A stretch of 64,000 nt of DNA from Agreia sp. Leaf210 (GTDB lineage Bacteria; Actinomycetota; Actinomycetes; Actinomycetales; Microbacteriaceae): NCBI RefSeq assembly GCF_001421485.1, contig NZ_LMKK01000003.1, positions 496,001 through 560,000 on the forward strand. The letters run 5' to 3'. A program made the translations under genes and the position numbers. This document shows positions 36,623 through 46,202 of this stretch, piece by piece (within the stretch, counting starts at the first letter, position 1; every line of letters begins with the position of its first letter). The notes below the pieces were generated by a model, which made no database searches, was not told the origin of the DNA, and saw only the letters and a program-made list of their open reading frames with translations.

Positions 36623-37375
36623 ATGTCGTCAGCTCTCACGACACATCCGTCGCCACCGCGCCGTGCTGTCATCGACCTCGACGTCGTACGCCGCAACGCA
36701 CGGATCCTGATCGCTCTGGGAGAGCCTCATCGCGTCGTCGTCGATCTGCGCGGCGACGCCTACGGTCACGGAGCCACGGCGATCGCCGCTGCCCTCGACG
36801 GCGAAGCGATCGATGCTTTCCTGGTGTCGCACGAGGCCGCCGCTGCGGCCATCCACGACGCCGGTGTCTCGATTCCCGCCATCCGGAGCGCCGAACAGGG
36901 CGCGGGCGACGTCGCGCTCATCGGCCCGGAGCTCTTCGGGCTCGACACGATCTCTGTTCCCGACCCGCGGCGTCTCGGACTCTCGCCCGCGATGACTCTC
37001 TCGGCACGCGTCCTCTCGACCAAGAAGGTCGGAGCCGGTGAGGGAGTCTCGTACGGCTACGTGTACCGCACCGCGGCGCCGACCACGCTCGCCATGGTCT
37101 GCCTCGGCTACAGCGACGGAATCGACCGGCACGCGTGCCTCGGGGGGCGGGCGTGGTTCGCCGGATCCACTCATCCGATCGCGGGCCGGGTCGCCATGGA
37201 CGTCTTCATGCTCGATGTCGGAGACACTCCCGTCTCGCCCGGTGACGAGGTGGTTCTCTTCGGAGACGAGGCGAAGGGATATCCGTCCCCGCTCTCGTGG
37301 GCCGGGAACCTCGGAAAGACAGCGGCAGAGGTCACCGCATCGCTGGGCGACAGAATCGTTCGGAGCTACTCATGA
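36623..37375 (+). CDS. Truncated alanine-racemase paralogue lacking the PLP lysine
   Basis: A 250-aa member of the alanine racemase family, which is normally about 370 aa. The PLP-lysine motif KxDAYGHG reads RGDAYGHG (Arg43). The middle of the TIM barrel is missing between AGVSIPAIRS (about 89) and GPELFGLD (about 101), removing the PLP/substrate residues. The C-terminal beta domain is well kept: GEGVSYGYVYRT with the catalytic Tyr144 (Tyr265 in Bacillus numbering), CLGYSDG with Tyr163 (Tyr284), and GRVAMDV with Met192 (Met312). Alone it cannot be a racemase. It lies 2 nt after the GatD-like gene and overlaps the next by 4 nt (ATGA). A GTG at 36620 is an alternative start. Confidence 0.87.
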   Translation: MSSALTTHPSPPRRAVIDLDVVRRNARILIALGEPHRVVVDLRGDAYGHGATAIAAALDGEAIDAFLVSHEAAAAAIHDAGVSIPAIRSAEQGAGDVALIGPELFGLDTISVPDPRRLGLSPAMTLSARVLSTKKVGAGEGVSYGYVYRTAAPTTLAMVCLGYSDGIDRHACLGGRAWFAGSTHPIAGRVAMDVFMLDVGDTPVSPGDEVVLFGDEAKGYPSPLSWAGNLGKTAAEVTASLGDRIVRSYS

Positions 37376-38442
37376 CCGCATCGACAGGCGAGATCGTCGT
37401 CGATCTCAGCGCACTCCGCCACAACCTCGACGTGTTGACCGCGCGGGTCGCCCCGGCCCACGTGATGGTCGTCGTCAAGAACGACGCCTATGGGCACGGA
37501 CTCGTCGATGTCGCCAGAGCCGCCGTCGACTCGGGCATCTCATGGATCGGTGCGCTCGACGTGCCGACCGCTCTGACACTCCGCGAGGCAGGCATCACCC
37601 CGCCGACGCGGATCTTCGCCTGGTTGCTCGACCCGGCCGACGATCCGGGTGCCGCCATCTCTGCCTCGGTCGATCTCGGTATCTCGACCGTCGACCAGCT
37701 GCAGTCCATCGCGGCTTCCCCGTCGTCGTCGACCGCCCGAGTCCACCTCAAGATCGATACGGGGCTGCATCGCAACGGGGCGACGCCGGAGGACTGGCCC
37801 GACCTCGTCAGCCTCGCACGGTCGCTGGAGGATCGAGGAGTGGTCGAGATCGTCGGCGTCTGGACTCACATCGCCGAAGCCGACGACCACGAGGATTCGC
37901 TCTCGATCGCCCGATTCAACGAGGCGGTCGCCGTGGCACGCGATCTCGGTGTCGAGGCACCGCTCCGGCATCTGGCAGCCAGCGCTGCCGGCTTCGCCCG
38001 AGCCGACGCGCGCTTCGACCTCGTTCGCTTCGGTGCCTTCGCCTACGGACTGCCGCCGGGCGACGGGCCGAGCGCTCACAGCATGGGGTTGCGTCAGGTG
38101 ATGACGATGCGCGCGCCCGTCTCGTCGATCGAGGTGCTTCCGGATGGCCGCCGGGCGTCCATCGACCTCGGCTTCGCAGACGGACTCTCGACACTCGCGC
38201 CCGGCCGAGTCGGTGTCGCCCTCCACGGCCGGCGGCATCCGCTTGTCAGCCCTCTCGAGGTCGACAGGGCCTGGATCGGCCTCGACGACGACGCCGATGT
38301 CGCCGTCGGCGATCTCGTCACTCTGTGGGGCGATGGCAGCACGGGGGAGCAGACCCTTCAGGAGTGGGGCGACGCCACCGAGACCATGTCCGAGGAACTC
38401 GTCGTGCGGCTCAGCCCTCGCATTCCGCGACGCTTCGTCTGA
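37372..38442 (+). CDS. Alanine-racemase paralogue with PLP lysine but no catalytic tyrosine
   Basis: A 356-aa alanine racemase-family protein. The PLP lysine is present (VVVKNDAYGHG, Lys36), with Arg in DTGLHRNG, Ser in AASAAG and Arg in DLVRFG, so the barrel should bind PLP. The segment that carries the catalytic Tyr (GEGVSYGxTY) is deleted: sequence passes from IEVLPDG (253-259) directly to RRASIDLGFADG. Tyr284 is Phe268, the GRxCMDQ motif is VSPLEVDR, and the late Tyr354 region reads MSEE. Alone it lacks the second catalytic base, which the preceding protein retains. Its ATG overlaps that gene's stop, so the two should be made together. Confidence 0.87.
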   Translation: MTASTGEIVVDLSALRHNLDVLTARVAPAHVMVVVKNDAYGHGLVDVARAAVDSGISWIGALDVPTALTLREAGITPPTRIFAWLLDPADDPGAAISASVDLGISTVDQLQSIAASPSSSTARVHLKIDTGLHRNGATPEDWPDLVSLARSLEDRGVVEIVGVWTHIAEADDHEDSLSIARFNEAVAVARDLGVEAPLRHLAASAAGFARADARFDLVRFGAFAYGLPPGDGPSAHSMGLRQVMTMRAPVSSIEVLPDGRRASIDLGFADGLSTLAPGRVGVALHGRRHPLVSPLEVDRAWIGLDDDADVAVGDLVTLWGDGSTGEQTLQEWGDATETMSEELVVRLSPRIPRRFV

Positions 38443-38475
38443 ACGGCGCCTGCACCGCCTGACGGCAGCGCACGA

Positions 38476-40560
38476 TCAGGTGTCGATGCGCTCTCGCGAC
38501 ATGCCTTCTGATCCGGCGATGATGAACTCCTTGCGCGGGGCCACGTCGTCGCCCATCAGCAGGTCGAACGTGCGCTCTGCCCGCTCCGCGTCGCTGACAC
38601 CGACCCTACGGAGGGTGCGATGACGCTTGTCCATCGTCGTCGTCGCGAGCTGATCGGCGTCCATCTCGCCGAGACCCTTGTATCGCTGGATCGGATCCTG
38701 GTAGCGCTTCTTCGCCTTGTCGAGCTGGGCGAGCAACGTGTGCAGCTCAGCCTCCGAGTACGTGTAGATCGTCTCGTTGGGCTTGGTGCCGGGGTTCATC
38801 ACGACGACGCGGTGCAAGGGAGGGACGGCCGCGTAGACACGACCGTCTTCGACCAGGGGTCGCATGTAGCGGAAGAACAGGGTGAGCAGCAGGGTTCTGA
38901 TGTGCGCCCCATCGACGTCGGCGTCGCTCATGAGGATGATCTTGCCGTAGCGCGCGGTCGACAAGTCGAAGGAACGCCCCGAACCTGCACCGATGACCTG
39001 GATGATCGAGGCGCACTCCGCGTTGCCGAGCATGTCCGAGACCGAGGCCTTCTGCACATTGAGGATCTTGCCTCGAATAGGCAGCAGGGCCTGGAATTCG
39101 CTGTTGCGGGCCAGCTTCGCCGTTCCCAGAGCCGAGTCACCCTCGACGATCATCAACTCGCTCAGGGCCACGTCGTTCGAGCGGCAGTCGACGAGTTTCG
39201 CCGGCAGCGACGACGACTCGAGAGCATTCTTGCGACGCTGGGTCTCTTTGTGCGCGCGGGCAGAGATGCGCGACTTCATCTCGGCGACGACCTTGTCGAG
39301 CACCAGAGCGGTCTGTGCCTTGTCGTCGCGCTTGGTCGACTCGAATCTCTCCTTGAGGCCCTTCGTGACGACCTGCGACACGATGTTGCGCACGGCGGGA
39401 GTTCCGAGGATCTCCTTCGTCTGTCCTTCGAACTGGGGCTCTGGCAGCCGCACGGTCAGAACGGCGGTGAGGCCGGCGAGCACGTCGTCCTTCTCGAGCT
39501 TGTCGGTTCCCGCCTTGAGTCGGCGGGCATTCGCCTCGACGGTCTGACGCAAGAACTTGAGGAGGCCGGCTTCGAATCCCGCCTGGTGCGTTCCGCCCTT
39601 GGGCGTCGCGATGATGTTCACGAAGCTGCGGAACGTGGTCTCGTAGCCGGTTCCCCAGCGTAGGGCCAGGTCGACCTCGCACTCCCTGCTGAGCTCCGTC
39701 GGCACCATGGCCCCCTGAGGCGACAGCACGGGAACCGTCTCGGTGAACGAGCCGCTTCCTTGCAGACGCCACGTCTCGGTCACGCCGGAGTCGGTGGCGA
39801 GGTGCTCGACGAACTCCGCGATACCCCCGTCGAAGCGGAAGGCGTCGCGACGCACGTCCTCTCCGCGCTCGTCGGTGATGCCGATCGACAGGCCGGGCAC
39901 GAGGAAAGCCGTCTGACGTGCGCGGTCGAACAGTTCCTCGGTCTGGAAACGCGCGGTGGAGCTGAAGATCTGCCGGTCGGCCCAGTATCGGATGCGGGTT
40001 CCGGTGACGCCCCGCTTCACCTTGCCGACGACGCGGAGCTCGCTGCCGTTCTCGAACGGCGTGAACGGGGCATCCGGTGTCGGGGTCGAGCCGGAGTCGT
40101 CGAAGACACCCGGCTCGCCGCGGTGGAACGACATGGCGTAGGTCTTGCCGTCACGATCGACCTCGACGTCGAGGCGCTCCGAGAGGGCGTTGACGACAGA
40201 CGCGCCGACCCCGTGGAGACCACCGGATGCCGCATACGAGCCCGATCCGAACTTTCCGCCGGCGTGCAGCTTGGTGAAGACGACCTCGACGCCGGACAGA
40301 CCGGTCTTCGGCTCGATGTCGACGGGGATGCCTCGGGCGCGGTCCCTCACCTCGACACTCGAATCGGCGTGCAGCTGGATCTCGATCTCCGAGCCGTGCC
40401 CGCCCAGAGCCTCATCGACGGAGTTGTCGATGATCTCCCAGACGCAGTGCATGAGTCCGCGGGAGTCCGTGGACCCGATGTACATGCCGGGGCGCTTGCG
40501 CACGGCCTCGAGACCCTCGAGTACAGACAGGTGCCGTGCGGAATAGTCGGCCGATGCCAC
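38476..40560 (-). CDS. parE: DNA topoisomerase IV subunit B
   Basis: The ATPase subunit of a type IIA topoisomerase. The GHKL site is seen in EIIDNSVDEALGG and GGLHGVGASVVNAL. The TOPRIM domain has MIVEGDSALGTAK and MSDADVDGAHI, and the C-terminus has the YKGLGEMD motif. At about 694 aa it matches actinobacterial ParE. A GTG at 40560 fits the GGGAGAA just upstream; a TTG at 40572 is a longer alternative. Whether it is ParE or a second GyrB is inferred from its pairing with parC at 41072-43597 on the same strand, separated only by a small DUF gene on the opposite strand. Confidence 0.88.
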   Translation of the reverse strand: MASADYSARHLSVLEGLEAVRKRPGMYIGSTDSRGLMHCVWEIIDNSVDEALGGHGSEIEIQLHADSSVEVRDRARGIPVDIEPKTGLSGVEVVFTKLHAGGKFGSGSYAASGGLHGVGASVVNALSERLDVEVDRDGKTYAMSFHRGEPGVFDDSGSTPTPDAPFTPFENGSELRVVGKVKRGVTGTRIRYWADRQIFSSTARFQTEELFDRARQTAFLVPGLSIGITDERGEDVRRDAFRFDGGIAEFVEHLATDSGVTETWRLQGSGSFTETVPVLSPQGAMVPTELSRECEVDLALRWGTGYETTFRSFVNIIATPKGGTHQAGFEAGLLKFLRQTVEANARRLKAGTDKLEKDDVLAGLTAVLTVRLPEPQFEGQTKEILGTPAVRNIVSQVVTKGLKERFESTKRDDKAQTALVLDKVVAEMKSRISARAHKETQRRKNALESSSLPAKLVDCRSNDVALSELMIVEGDSALGTAKLARNSEFQALLPIRGKILNVQKASVSDMLGNAECASIIQVIGAGSGRSFDLSTARYGKIILMSDADVDGAHIRTLLLTLFFRYMRPLVEDGRVYAAVPPLHRVVVMNPGTKPNETIYTYSEAELHTLLAQLDKAKKRYQDPIQRYKGLGEMDADQLATTTMDKRHRTLRRVGVSDAERAERTFDLLMGDDVAPRKEFIIAGSEGMSRERIDT

Positions 40561-40768
40561 GTGTTCTCCCAAATAAGCGACGGGCCGAATGGATCATGGC
40601 CCAGCGATCAACTGTAGTTTCCCGCCGGGGTGTGCCGGTCCACCGACACGAATGACCTGATTCGACGTACGCGCAGAGCGAAACACGAGCGAAAGCGGCA
40701 CCGGCCAAAGCTACCCGTGATTTGATAACTAGATCGGTTGTCGAGCAGCGAGGCGTGAGGAGCATCAC

Positions 40769-40996
40769 ATGCACACAACAGCAACGGAGAACGGCACCAT
40801 CACCGAAGAGACCACCTACCAACTGACCGGCGCAGACCGCTGTGACAGCTGCGGCGCGCAGGCGTACGTTCGAGTAGAGATGGAGTCCGGCAGCGAACTC
40901 TTCTTCTGCTCGCACCACGGCAAGAAGTTCCACGACAAGCTTTCGCCGCTCGCCAAGAGCTGGCTCGACGAGTCCGCGCGACTCCTCGAGAAGTAG
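40769..40996 (+). CDS. DUF7455-type small zinc-finger protein
   Basis: A 75-aa actinobacterial protein with a short treble-clef-like motif, CDSCGAQAYVRV...LFFCSHHGKKF, with CxxC and CxxH ligand pairs. The N-terminus is Thr-rich and the C-terminus a short amphipathic helix. GAGGAG lies upstream of the ATG. Relatives are commonly found next to sigma factor or topoisomerase genes; the function is not known. A strong terminator follows. Confidence 0.9.
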   Translation: MHTTATENGTITEETTYQLTGADRCDSCGAQAYVRVEMESGSELFFCSHHGKKFHDKLSPLAKSWLDESARLLEK

Positions 40997-41021
40997 GGTC
41001 ACGACGTAACGTCTGATAAAC

Positions 41022-41059
41022 GAAGAGAGGCCGTTCCCCGATGGGAACGGCCTCTCTTC
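41022..41059. terminator. Perfect-stem terminator between convergent genes
   Basis: A perfect 17-bp stem (GAAGAGAGGCCGTTCCC and its complement) with a CGAT loop, between the DUF7455 gene (ends 40996) and parC (ends 41072). Confidence 0.9.
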
Positions 41060-41071
41060 GTATCTGTGTAC

Positions 41072-43597
41072 TCAGTCGGTCTCGACGGAGTCGCTGTCGT
41101 CGACCGACCCGGAGCCCGAGCCGACGGGCATCCGCGATGCCATCGTGGCACCGATCGATCCGACGATAGCCTCGAGTGGCGTGCCTGACGCGTCGCGGCG
41201 GGCCCCACCGTCGGGCAACTGCCGCACCACTCCGTCTGTTCCGACGGCGTGCGGCGGCTGCGGGCCGACCCAGGCCTGCACCATGATGTCCTCGCCCTTC
41301 AGGAATCGTTGTGCCCGCACACCTCCGGTGGCACGGCCCTTGGCGGGGAACTCGGAGAAGTCAGATACCTTGGCGCTGCCAGGATCCGTACCGGGGAGCA
41401 TCGACGTGCTACCGGCCACCGTCGCGACGACAGCGCCCTCGTCGGGTGCCACCGCGCCGAAGAAGATGCACCGGGCACCGGGTGACAGCTTCATGCCGGC
41501 CATGCCCCCGGCCGTACGCCCCTGTGGGCGCACCGAGTTCACGGAGAACCGGAGCAGCTGAGCGTCGGAGGCGGCGAAGACCAACTCGCTCTCCTCGCTC
41601 GGCTGGGCCACCCCGACGACGTGGTCGCCCTGCTTCAAGGCGATGATCTCGAAGTCGGGCTTGTTCGCGTAATCCTGGGGAATCAGCCGCTTCACGACTC
41701 CGCCGATGGTGCCCAGGGCGATCGGCACGCTGGAATCGAGCGAGACGAGACCGACCACCCGTTCCCTCTTCGTGTCGAGTCCGAGGTACTCGGCGATGCG
41801 CACCCCGGCGGCGAGCTGCACGGAGTTGATCGGCACGACAGGCAGGTCGAGAACGGGCATACGGATGAGTCTGCCGAGTGTCGTGACTGCGCCGACCTCG
41901 CTGCGACTCGTGGTGCTCACGAGCGAGAGCACCGCGTCGTGCCGGGCGCGACGAGCCGCGGCTCCGGGAAGCGGTGGGGCATCCGTGCCCTCGGGGTAGT
42001 CGATCCGGATGGCCCGGCCCGTGGTGCTGAGGACGATCACGCAGGCGGTGTCGGCGAGTTCGAGTACGACCGGCTGCGCTCGACGCGACGCGGGCGCTGC
42101 ACCGGGCTTCGCCTCGGTGAGCAGCGTCCGGCGAGGGGTTCCGAGCTTCTCTGCGACGGCGTCGAGCTCGGTCGAGACGGCACGACGGATGAGGGCGGGG
42201 GAGCCGAGCAGGGCGGTGAGCTCCTCGATCTCTCTGCGGAGGGAGTCTCGCTCGGCCTCGAGCTCGATACGCGAGAACTTGGTCAGCCGTCGAAGCCTCA
42301 GTTCGAGGATGTAGTCCGCCTGCAGCACGCTCAGCTCGAACACGTCGATCAGTCGCACGCGTGCGGCTTCGGTGTCGTCGCTCGCCCTGATCACCTGGAT
42401 GACCTCGTCGATGTCGAGGATTGCGATGAGCAGCCCTTCGACCAGGTGCAGTCTTTCGGTTCTGCGCGCCAGTCGGAAACGCGTACGCCGCGTGATCACC
42501 TCGATGCGGTGGTCGATGTAGACCTGCAGCAGATCGCGCAGGCCGAGAGTCTGCGGCTCGCCTCGCACAAGGGCGACGTTGTTGATATTGAACGACTCTT
42601 CGAGCGGGGTGTAGCGGTAGAGCTGCTCGAGCACGGCGTCGGGGCTGAAGCCGGTCTTGATGCCGATGACGAGCCGCAGTCCGTGCGTGCGGTCTGTCAG
42701 GTCGGTAACGTCGGAGATACCGGCGAGCTTCTTGCTCGTCACTCCGTCTTTGATCTTCGAGATGACCTTCTCGGTTCCGACGAGGTAGGGCAGCTCGGTC
42801 ACGACGAGTCCGACCTTGCGCGCGGTGAGATTCTCGATGCTCACTCGGGCCCGCGTCTTGAAGCTGCCTCGGCCGGTCGTGTACGCATCGCGGATACCGG
42901 CCAGCCCGACGATCGTTCCGCCCCCGGGCAGATCCGGGCCCGGAATGAAGGACATCAGGTCATCGATCGACGCGTCGGGGTTCTCGATCAGGTAGCGAGC
43001 ACCGGCGACGACCTCGACGAGGTTGTGGGGAGCCATGTTGGTGGCCATTCCCACAGCGATTCCCGCGGCACCGTTGACGAGCAGGTTCGGAAATGCCGCG
43101 GGAAGCACGTCGGGCTGGGTCAGTTGGTTGTCGTAGTTGGGCACGAAGTCCACGACATCCTCGTCGAGGCCGTCGGTCATGGCCAGGGCCGCTGCGGCGA
43201 GCCGCGCCTCGGTGTATCTGGGAGCCGCGGGCCCGTCGTCGGGCGAGCCGAAGTTGCCGTGCCCGTCGATGAGGGGGACGCGCAGCGTCCACGGCTGGGC
43301 CATGCGCACGAGCGCGTCATAGATCGCCGTGTCGCCGTGGGGGTGCAGCTTGCCCATGACCTCGCCGACGACCCGGGCGCTCTTGACGTGCCCTCTGTCG
43401 GGACGGAGCCCCATGTCGCTCATCTGGTAGAGGATGCGGCGCTGAACCGGCTTGAGTCCGTCTCGTGCGTCGGGCAGAGCACGAGAGTAGATCACCGAAT
43501 AGGCGTACTCGAGGAACGAGTCCTGCATCTCGGTCGAGACGTCGACGTCGAGGATCTTCTCGGGCGTCTCGGGGGCGTCTGGTGTCTGAGGGGTCAT
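41072..43597 (-). CDS. parC: DNA topoisomerase IV subunit A
   Basis: The DNA-cleaving subunit that pairs with ParE. The 841-aa protein starts the breakage-reunion domain at [21 protein letters not shown]. The quinolone-determining region reads [17 protein letters not shown] (Thr90 at the position often Ser). The catalytic Tyr128 is in APRYTEAR. The C-terminal half forms the beta-pinwheel domain, with repeats such as GRLIRMP and [10 protein letters not shown]. The C-terminal tail is short and acidic. ATG start at 43597. Confidence 0.9.
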   Translation of the reverse strand: MTPQTPDAPETPEKILDVDVSTEMQDSFLEYAYSVIYSRALPDARDGLKPVQRRILYQMSDMGLRPDRGHVKSARVVGEVMGKLHPHGDTAIYDALVRMAQPWTLRVPLIDGHGNFGSPDDGPAAPRYTEARLAAAALAMTDGLDEDVVDFVPNYDNQLTQPDVLPAAFPNLLVNGAAGIAVGMATNMAPHNLVEVVAGARYLIENPDASIDDLMSFIPGPDLPGGGTIVGLAGIRDAYTTGRGSFKTRARVSIENLTARKVGLVVTELPYLVGTEKVISKIKDGVTSKKLAGISDVTDLTDRTHGLRLVIGIKTGFSPDAVLEQLYRYTPLEESFNINNVALVRGEPQTLGLRDLLQVYIDHRIEVITRRTRFRLARRTERLHLVEGLLIAILDIDEVIQVIRASDDTEAARVRLIDVFELSVLQADYILELRLRRLTKFSRIELEAERDSLRREIEELTALLGSPALIRRAVSTELDAVAEKLGTPRRTLLTEAKPGAAPASRRAQPVVLELADTACVIVLSTTGRAIRIDYPEGTDAPPLPGAAARRARHDAVLSLVSTTSRSEVGAVTTLGRLIRMPVLDLPVVPINSVQLAAGVRIAEYLGLDTKRERVVGLVSLDSSVPIALGTIGGVVKRLIPQDYANKPDFEIIALKQGDHVVGVAQPSEESELVFAASDAQLLRFSVNSVRPQGRTAGGMAGMKLSPGARCIFFGAVAPDEGAVVATVAGSTSMLPGTDPGSAKVSDFSEFPAKGRATGGVRAQRFLKGEDIMVQAWVGPQPPHAVGTDGVVRQLPDGGARRDASGTPLEAIVGSIGATMASRMPVGSGSGSVDDSDSVETD

Positions 43598-43711
43598 ACC
43601 TGAATGGGGCTTTCTTCGAAGAAAGGCGGCGCACCGGTGCGAGATCGGTCGACGTTCGGTTCGTGATCGGGACGAGAAATCCTGCCGTCACGTGTGCCAG
43701 ACTTGGCCCCG

Positions 43712-44854
43712 ATGCCCCCCATGCTACCGGCGACCCGATCCGACGAGCCTCGTCTGTCGGACGTGTTGCCCAGTTGCCTCGCTGCCGTGACATCGGCGGA
43801 CAATCGCCTGGATCTCCCCGCCGTGTCGAAGGCCGTGGTCGTCCTCGTCGACGGGCTCGGCGCATCCGCCCTTCGTCAGCGCACCGGCCACGCGCGATTT
43901 CTGACGTCTCGCTTCTTCAAGAAGGCGACGCTCGTCAGCGGCTTCCCCACCACCACAGCTGCGGCGCTCACGTCGCTCACCACGGGCGCATCGCCCGGTC
44001 AGCACGGACTGGTGGGCTATTCGGCGCTCATCCCGGCATCGGACAGGATCGCGAATCAACTGACCGGGTGGGGGCCCGATATGGAGCCCGCCGTCTGGCA
44101 GAGGCGCGCCACCGTGTTCGAGCGCGCCACTGCCTCAGGGATCGACGCGACGGCCATCGGACCGAAGAGATACGAATCCTCGGGCTTCACCGACGCAGTT
44201 CTCCGCGGTGCCCGCTACGTGGCCGCCGATTCGATCTCCGACCGGTTCGAAGCCGCCCGGTCGGTGCTGGATCGCGACTCCCGCTCGATCTCCTATGTCT
44301 ACGTCCCCGAACTCGACATGGCGGCTCACGCCCAGGGGTGGCAGTCCGACAGGTGGACGCATCTGCTCGAGGAATTGGACGCGGCGATGCAGGCTTTCGT
44401 GCGCACGCTGCGTGCCGACGAAGGGGTTCTGCTCACGGCAGACCACGGCGTCATCGACGTGCCCGAGACGTCGCAGGTGCTGTTCGGCGCAGACGCTCAG
44501 CTCGACCGGGTCGTCCATATCGCGGGAGATCCGCGGTGTCTTCAGTTGCATTTCGCCGCGGATGCCTCGGCAGACGTGCGCCGTTCGGTTCTGGATGCCT
44601 GGCGCAAGTCCGAAGGCGATCGCGCGTGGGTGCTCACCCGCGACGAGGCGATCGATGCGGGTTGGTTCGGTGAGGTCGACGACGCGGTCAAGCCTCGCAT
44701 CGGCGACATCATCGTCGCCGCCGCGAAGAACGTCGTCTACTACGACGCCCGGAAGCCCCACGACCCGTCACGCCGGATGGTCGGCCAGCACGGATCGTGG
44801 AACCCCGACGAGCTGATTGTTCCGCTGCTCAGATTCGGCGCCTTCGAGCGCTGA
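43712..44854 (+). CDS. Alkaline-phosphatase-superfamily phosphodiesterase/pyrophosphatase
   Basis: A 380-aa protein of the nucleotide pyrophosphatase/phosphodiesterase group. All metal-site motifs are present: VVLVDGLGA (Asp), FPTTTAAALTSLTTGASPG (nucleophile Thr), ELDMAAHAQG (Asp and His), TADHGVID (Asp-His) and GQHGSW (His). No signal peptide is present, so it acts in the cytoplasm, which is common for these actinobacterial homologues. CAGACT, a near -10 box, ends 8 nt before the ATG; a GTG at 43694 is possible. The gene order with sepH downstream on the other strand is typical of the group. Confidence 0.87.
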   Translation: MPPMLPATRSDEPRLSDVLPSCLAAVTSADNRLDLPAVSKAVVVLVDGLGASALRQRTGHARFLTSRFFKKATLVSGFPTTTAAALTSLTTGASPGQHGLVGYSALIPASDRIANQLTGWGPDMEPAVWQRRATVFERATASGIDATAIGPKRYESSGFTDAVLRGARYVAADSISDRFEAARSVLDRDSRSISYVYVPELDMAAHAQGWQSDRWTHLLEELDAAMQAFVRTLRADEGVLLTADHGVIDVPETSQVLFGADAQLDRVVHIAGDPRCLQLHFAADASADVRRSVLDAWRKSEGDRAWVLTRDEAIDAGWFGEVDDAVKPRIGDIIVAAAKNVVYYDARKPHDPSRRMVGQHGSWNPDELIVPLLRFGAFER

Positions 44855-44860
44855 TCGGAG

Positions 44861-46003
44861 TCAGGCGAGGTCGTCGTCCGTCCGAGCACCGAAGACGATC
44901 TCGTCCCAGCTCGGCATCGCGGCACGACTGCGCCGCGGCGGCTTGGGCTGCGACGCGGTCGGGGCCGGTGAATCGGATTCGGGGGCGTCGATGCCGTCGA
45001 GTGTGTCGTTGCGCGCGGCTGAAGCCCAGATCGACGAGGTGAGCGTGGGTCGCGCCTCGGCGTCACGCTTTTCTCGCGGAGCGTCGGAAGGTCGCTGCGA
45101 TCCGGCCCTGTCGCCGGCGGGAGGCGATGAGGGAGCCGAACCACTGTCGTCGAAGTCGTCGACGAAGACAGCGGCCTCGCGCTCGCCCCGTCGGCGGCGG
45201 AGTGCCTCGAGGAGATCTGCCGTCTGGTTCAGATTCTCAGCGGGCCGCTCCTCCGAGCGCGAGATGGCAGCGGAGGTTGCGGCGGGGGAGGATTCGCCCG
45301 ACGACCCGCTGCGACCGTAGGGAATCACCTCGGGATTGGGCGCCGTGTCGTTCGTCGCGACCGGGGCGGGAGTCGCCGCGGGCGACTCCTCTGCTTCGAC
45401 GCGAGGAGAGACGACGCGCAGCCTCGGAATGAGCCCCTCGGTGATCTCGCCGTTCTGAGACAGCGTGACGGCCTCGGTGTTCAGTGGTGTGAGGGCGTGC
45501 CGCTTGGGGTCGTACTGCCACCGGGCGTCGTGATCGATCTCGTTGGCGGTGAACGACAGCTTGACGATCCATCCGGTCTCGTCTTTCCAGCTGGCCCAGC
45601 GCTCGTCGGACGCGCCGAGACCCTCGAGTCGTTCCTGGATGGCTTCGCCGAAGGTAGACGTGGGCTCCTCGCCCAGAGGATCGAGAGCGGAGTCGATCTG
45701 CACCGCGACCTTGAGTGCCGAGTTCACGACGTAGGCACGTTCGGCAAGGACCGGCCCCTCGAACCGTTCGACGTAGTCGAGGTCGGCTCCCGTGAGCCGG
45801 CTCACCTCTTCGGCGGACAGACCCGAACGGATGTGGCCCTGGATCTCGCGGGGAGACACACGTTTGCCCGTGCTCGACGGCGTGAGGGTCTGTCTGATTC
45901 GACTCTGAAGCACGTCGTCGATGGCGATGCGGTATCGCTCGCCGGCGTCGGATGCAACAAGGAGGGCGCCGTCTTCGACGCCGATTACTGTCAATTCCTG
46001 CAT
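44861..46003 (-). CDS. sepH: SepH (DUF3071), FtsZ-associated cell division protein
   Basis: SepH stimulates FtsZ assembly at the division site in Streptomyces and mycobacteria. The 380-aa protein begins MQELTVIGVEDGALLVASD, the DUF3071 domain with a helix-turn-helix-like core (SPREIQGHIRSGLSAEEVSRLTG, about residues 55-77). A long disordered acidic middle and a conserved short C-terminal motif (PSWDEIVFG) follow. GGAGG lies 10 nt before the ATG at 46003; an in-frame extension upstream lacks similarity. It faces the divergent DUF4193 gene. Confidence 0.93.
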   Translation of the reverse strand: MQELTVIGVEDGALLVASDAGERYRIAIDDVLQSRIRQTLTPSSTGKRVSPREIQGHIRSGLSAEEVSRLTGADLDYVERFEGPVLAERAYVVNSALKVAVQIDSALDPLGEEPTSTFGEAIQERLEGLGASDERWASWKDETGWIVKLSFTANEIDHDARWQYDPKRHALTPLNTEAVTLSQNGEITEGLIPRLRVVSPRVEAEESPAATPAPVATNDTAPNPEVIPYGRSGSSGESSPAATSAAISRSEERPAENLNQTADLLEALRRRRGEREAAVFVDDFDDSGSAPSSPPAGDRAGSQRPSDAPREKRDAEARPTLTSSIWASAARNDTLDGIDAPESDSPAPTASQPKPPRRSRAAMPSWDEIVFGARTDDDLA

Positions 46004-46202
46004 GGTGAAGGGGCCTCCAGCGGTCACTGTTGCTACGACCATGCCACGTTCTCGGCCGAATATCGGGAATGTAACGGGCGTGCCGCAAGTTGATGGCGTC
46101 GATGGGCGATGCGGACTCGAATCCGAATTGCTATTCCGGTGGCTTTCGTGCAAACTAACGCCGCCGATTTGGTTTTATCAATCTCCTCAGAAGTGGATGG
46201 GC

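Noticed and set aside
36335-37375. Whether the short racemase gene is a frameshifted pseudogene
   Set aside because: The frame is continuous and coupled to both neighbours. The missing barrel is a clean internal deletion with the beta domain intact, and the losses are complementary to those of the next gene, which random decay would not produce.
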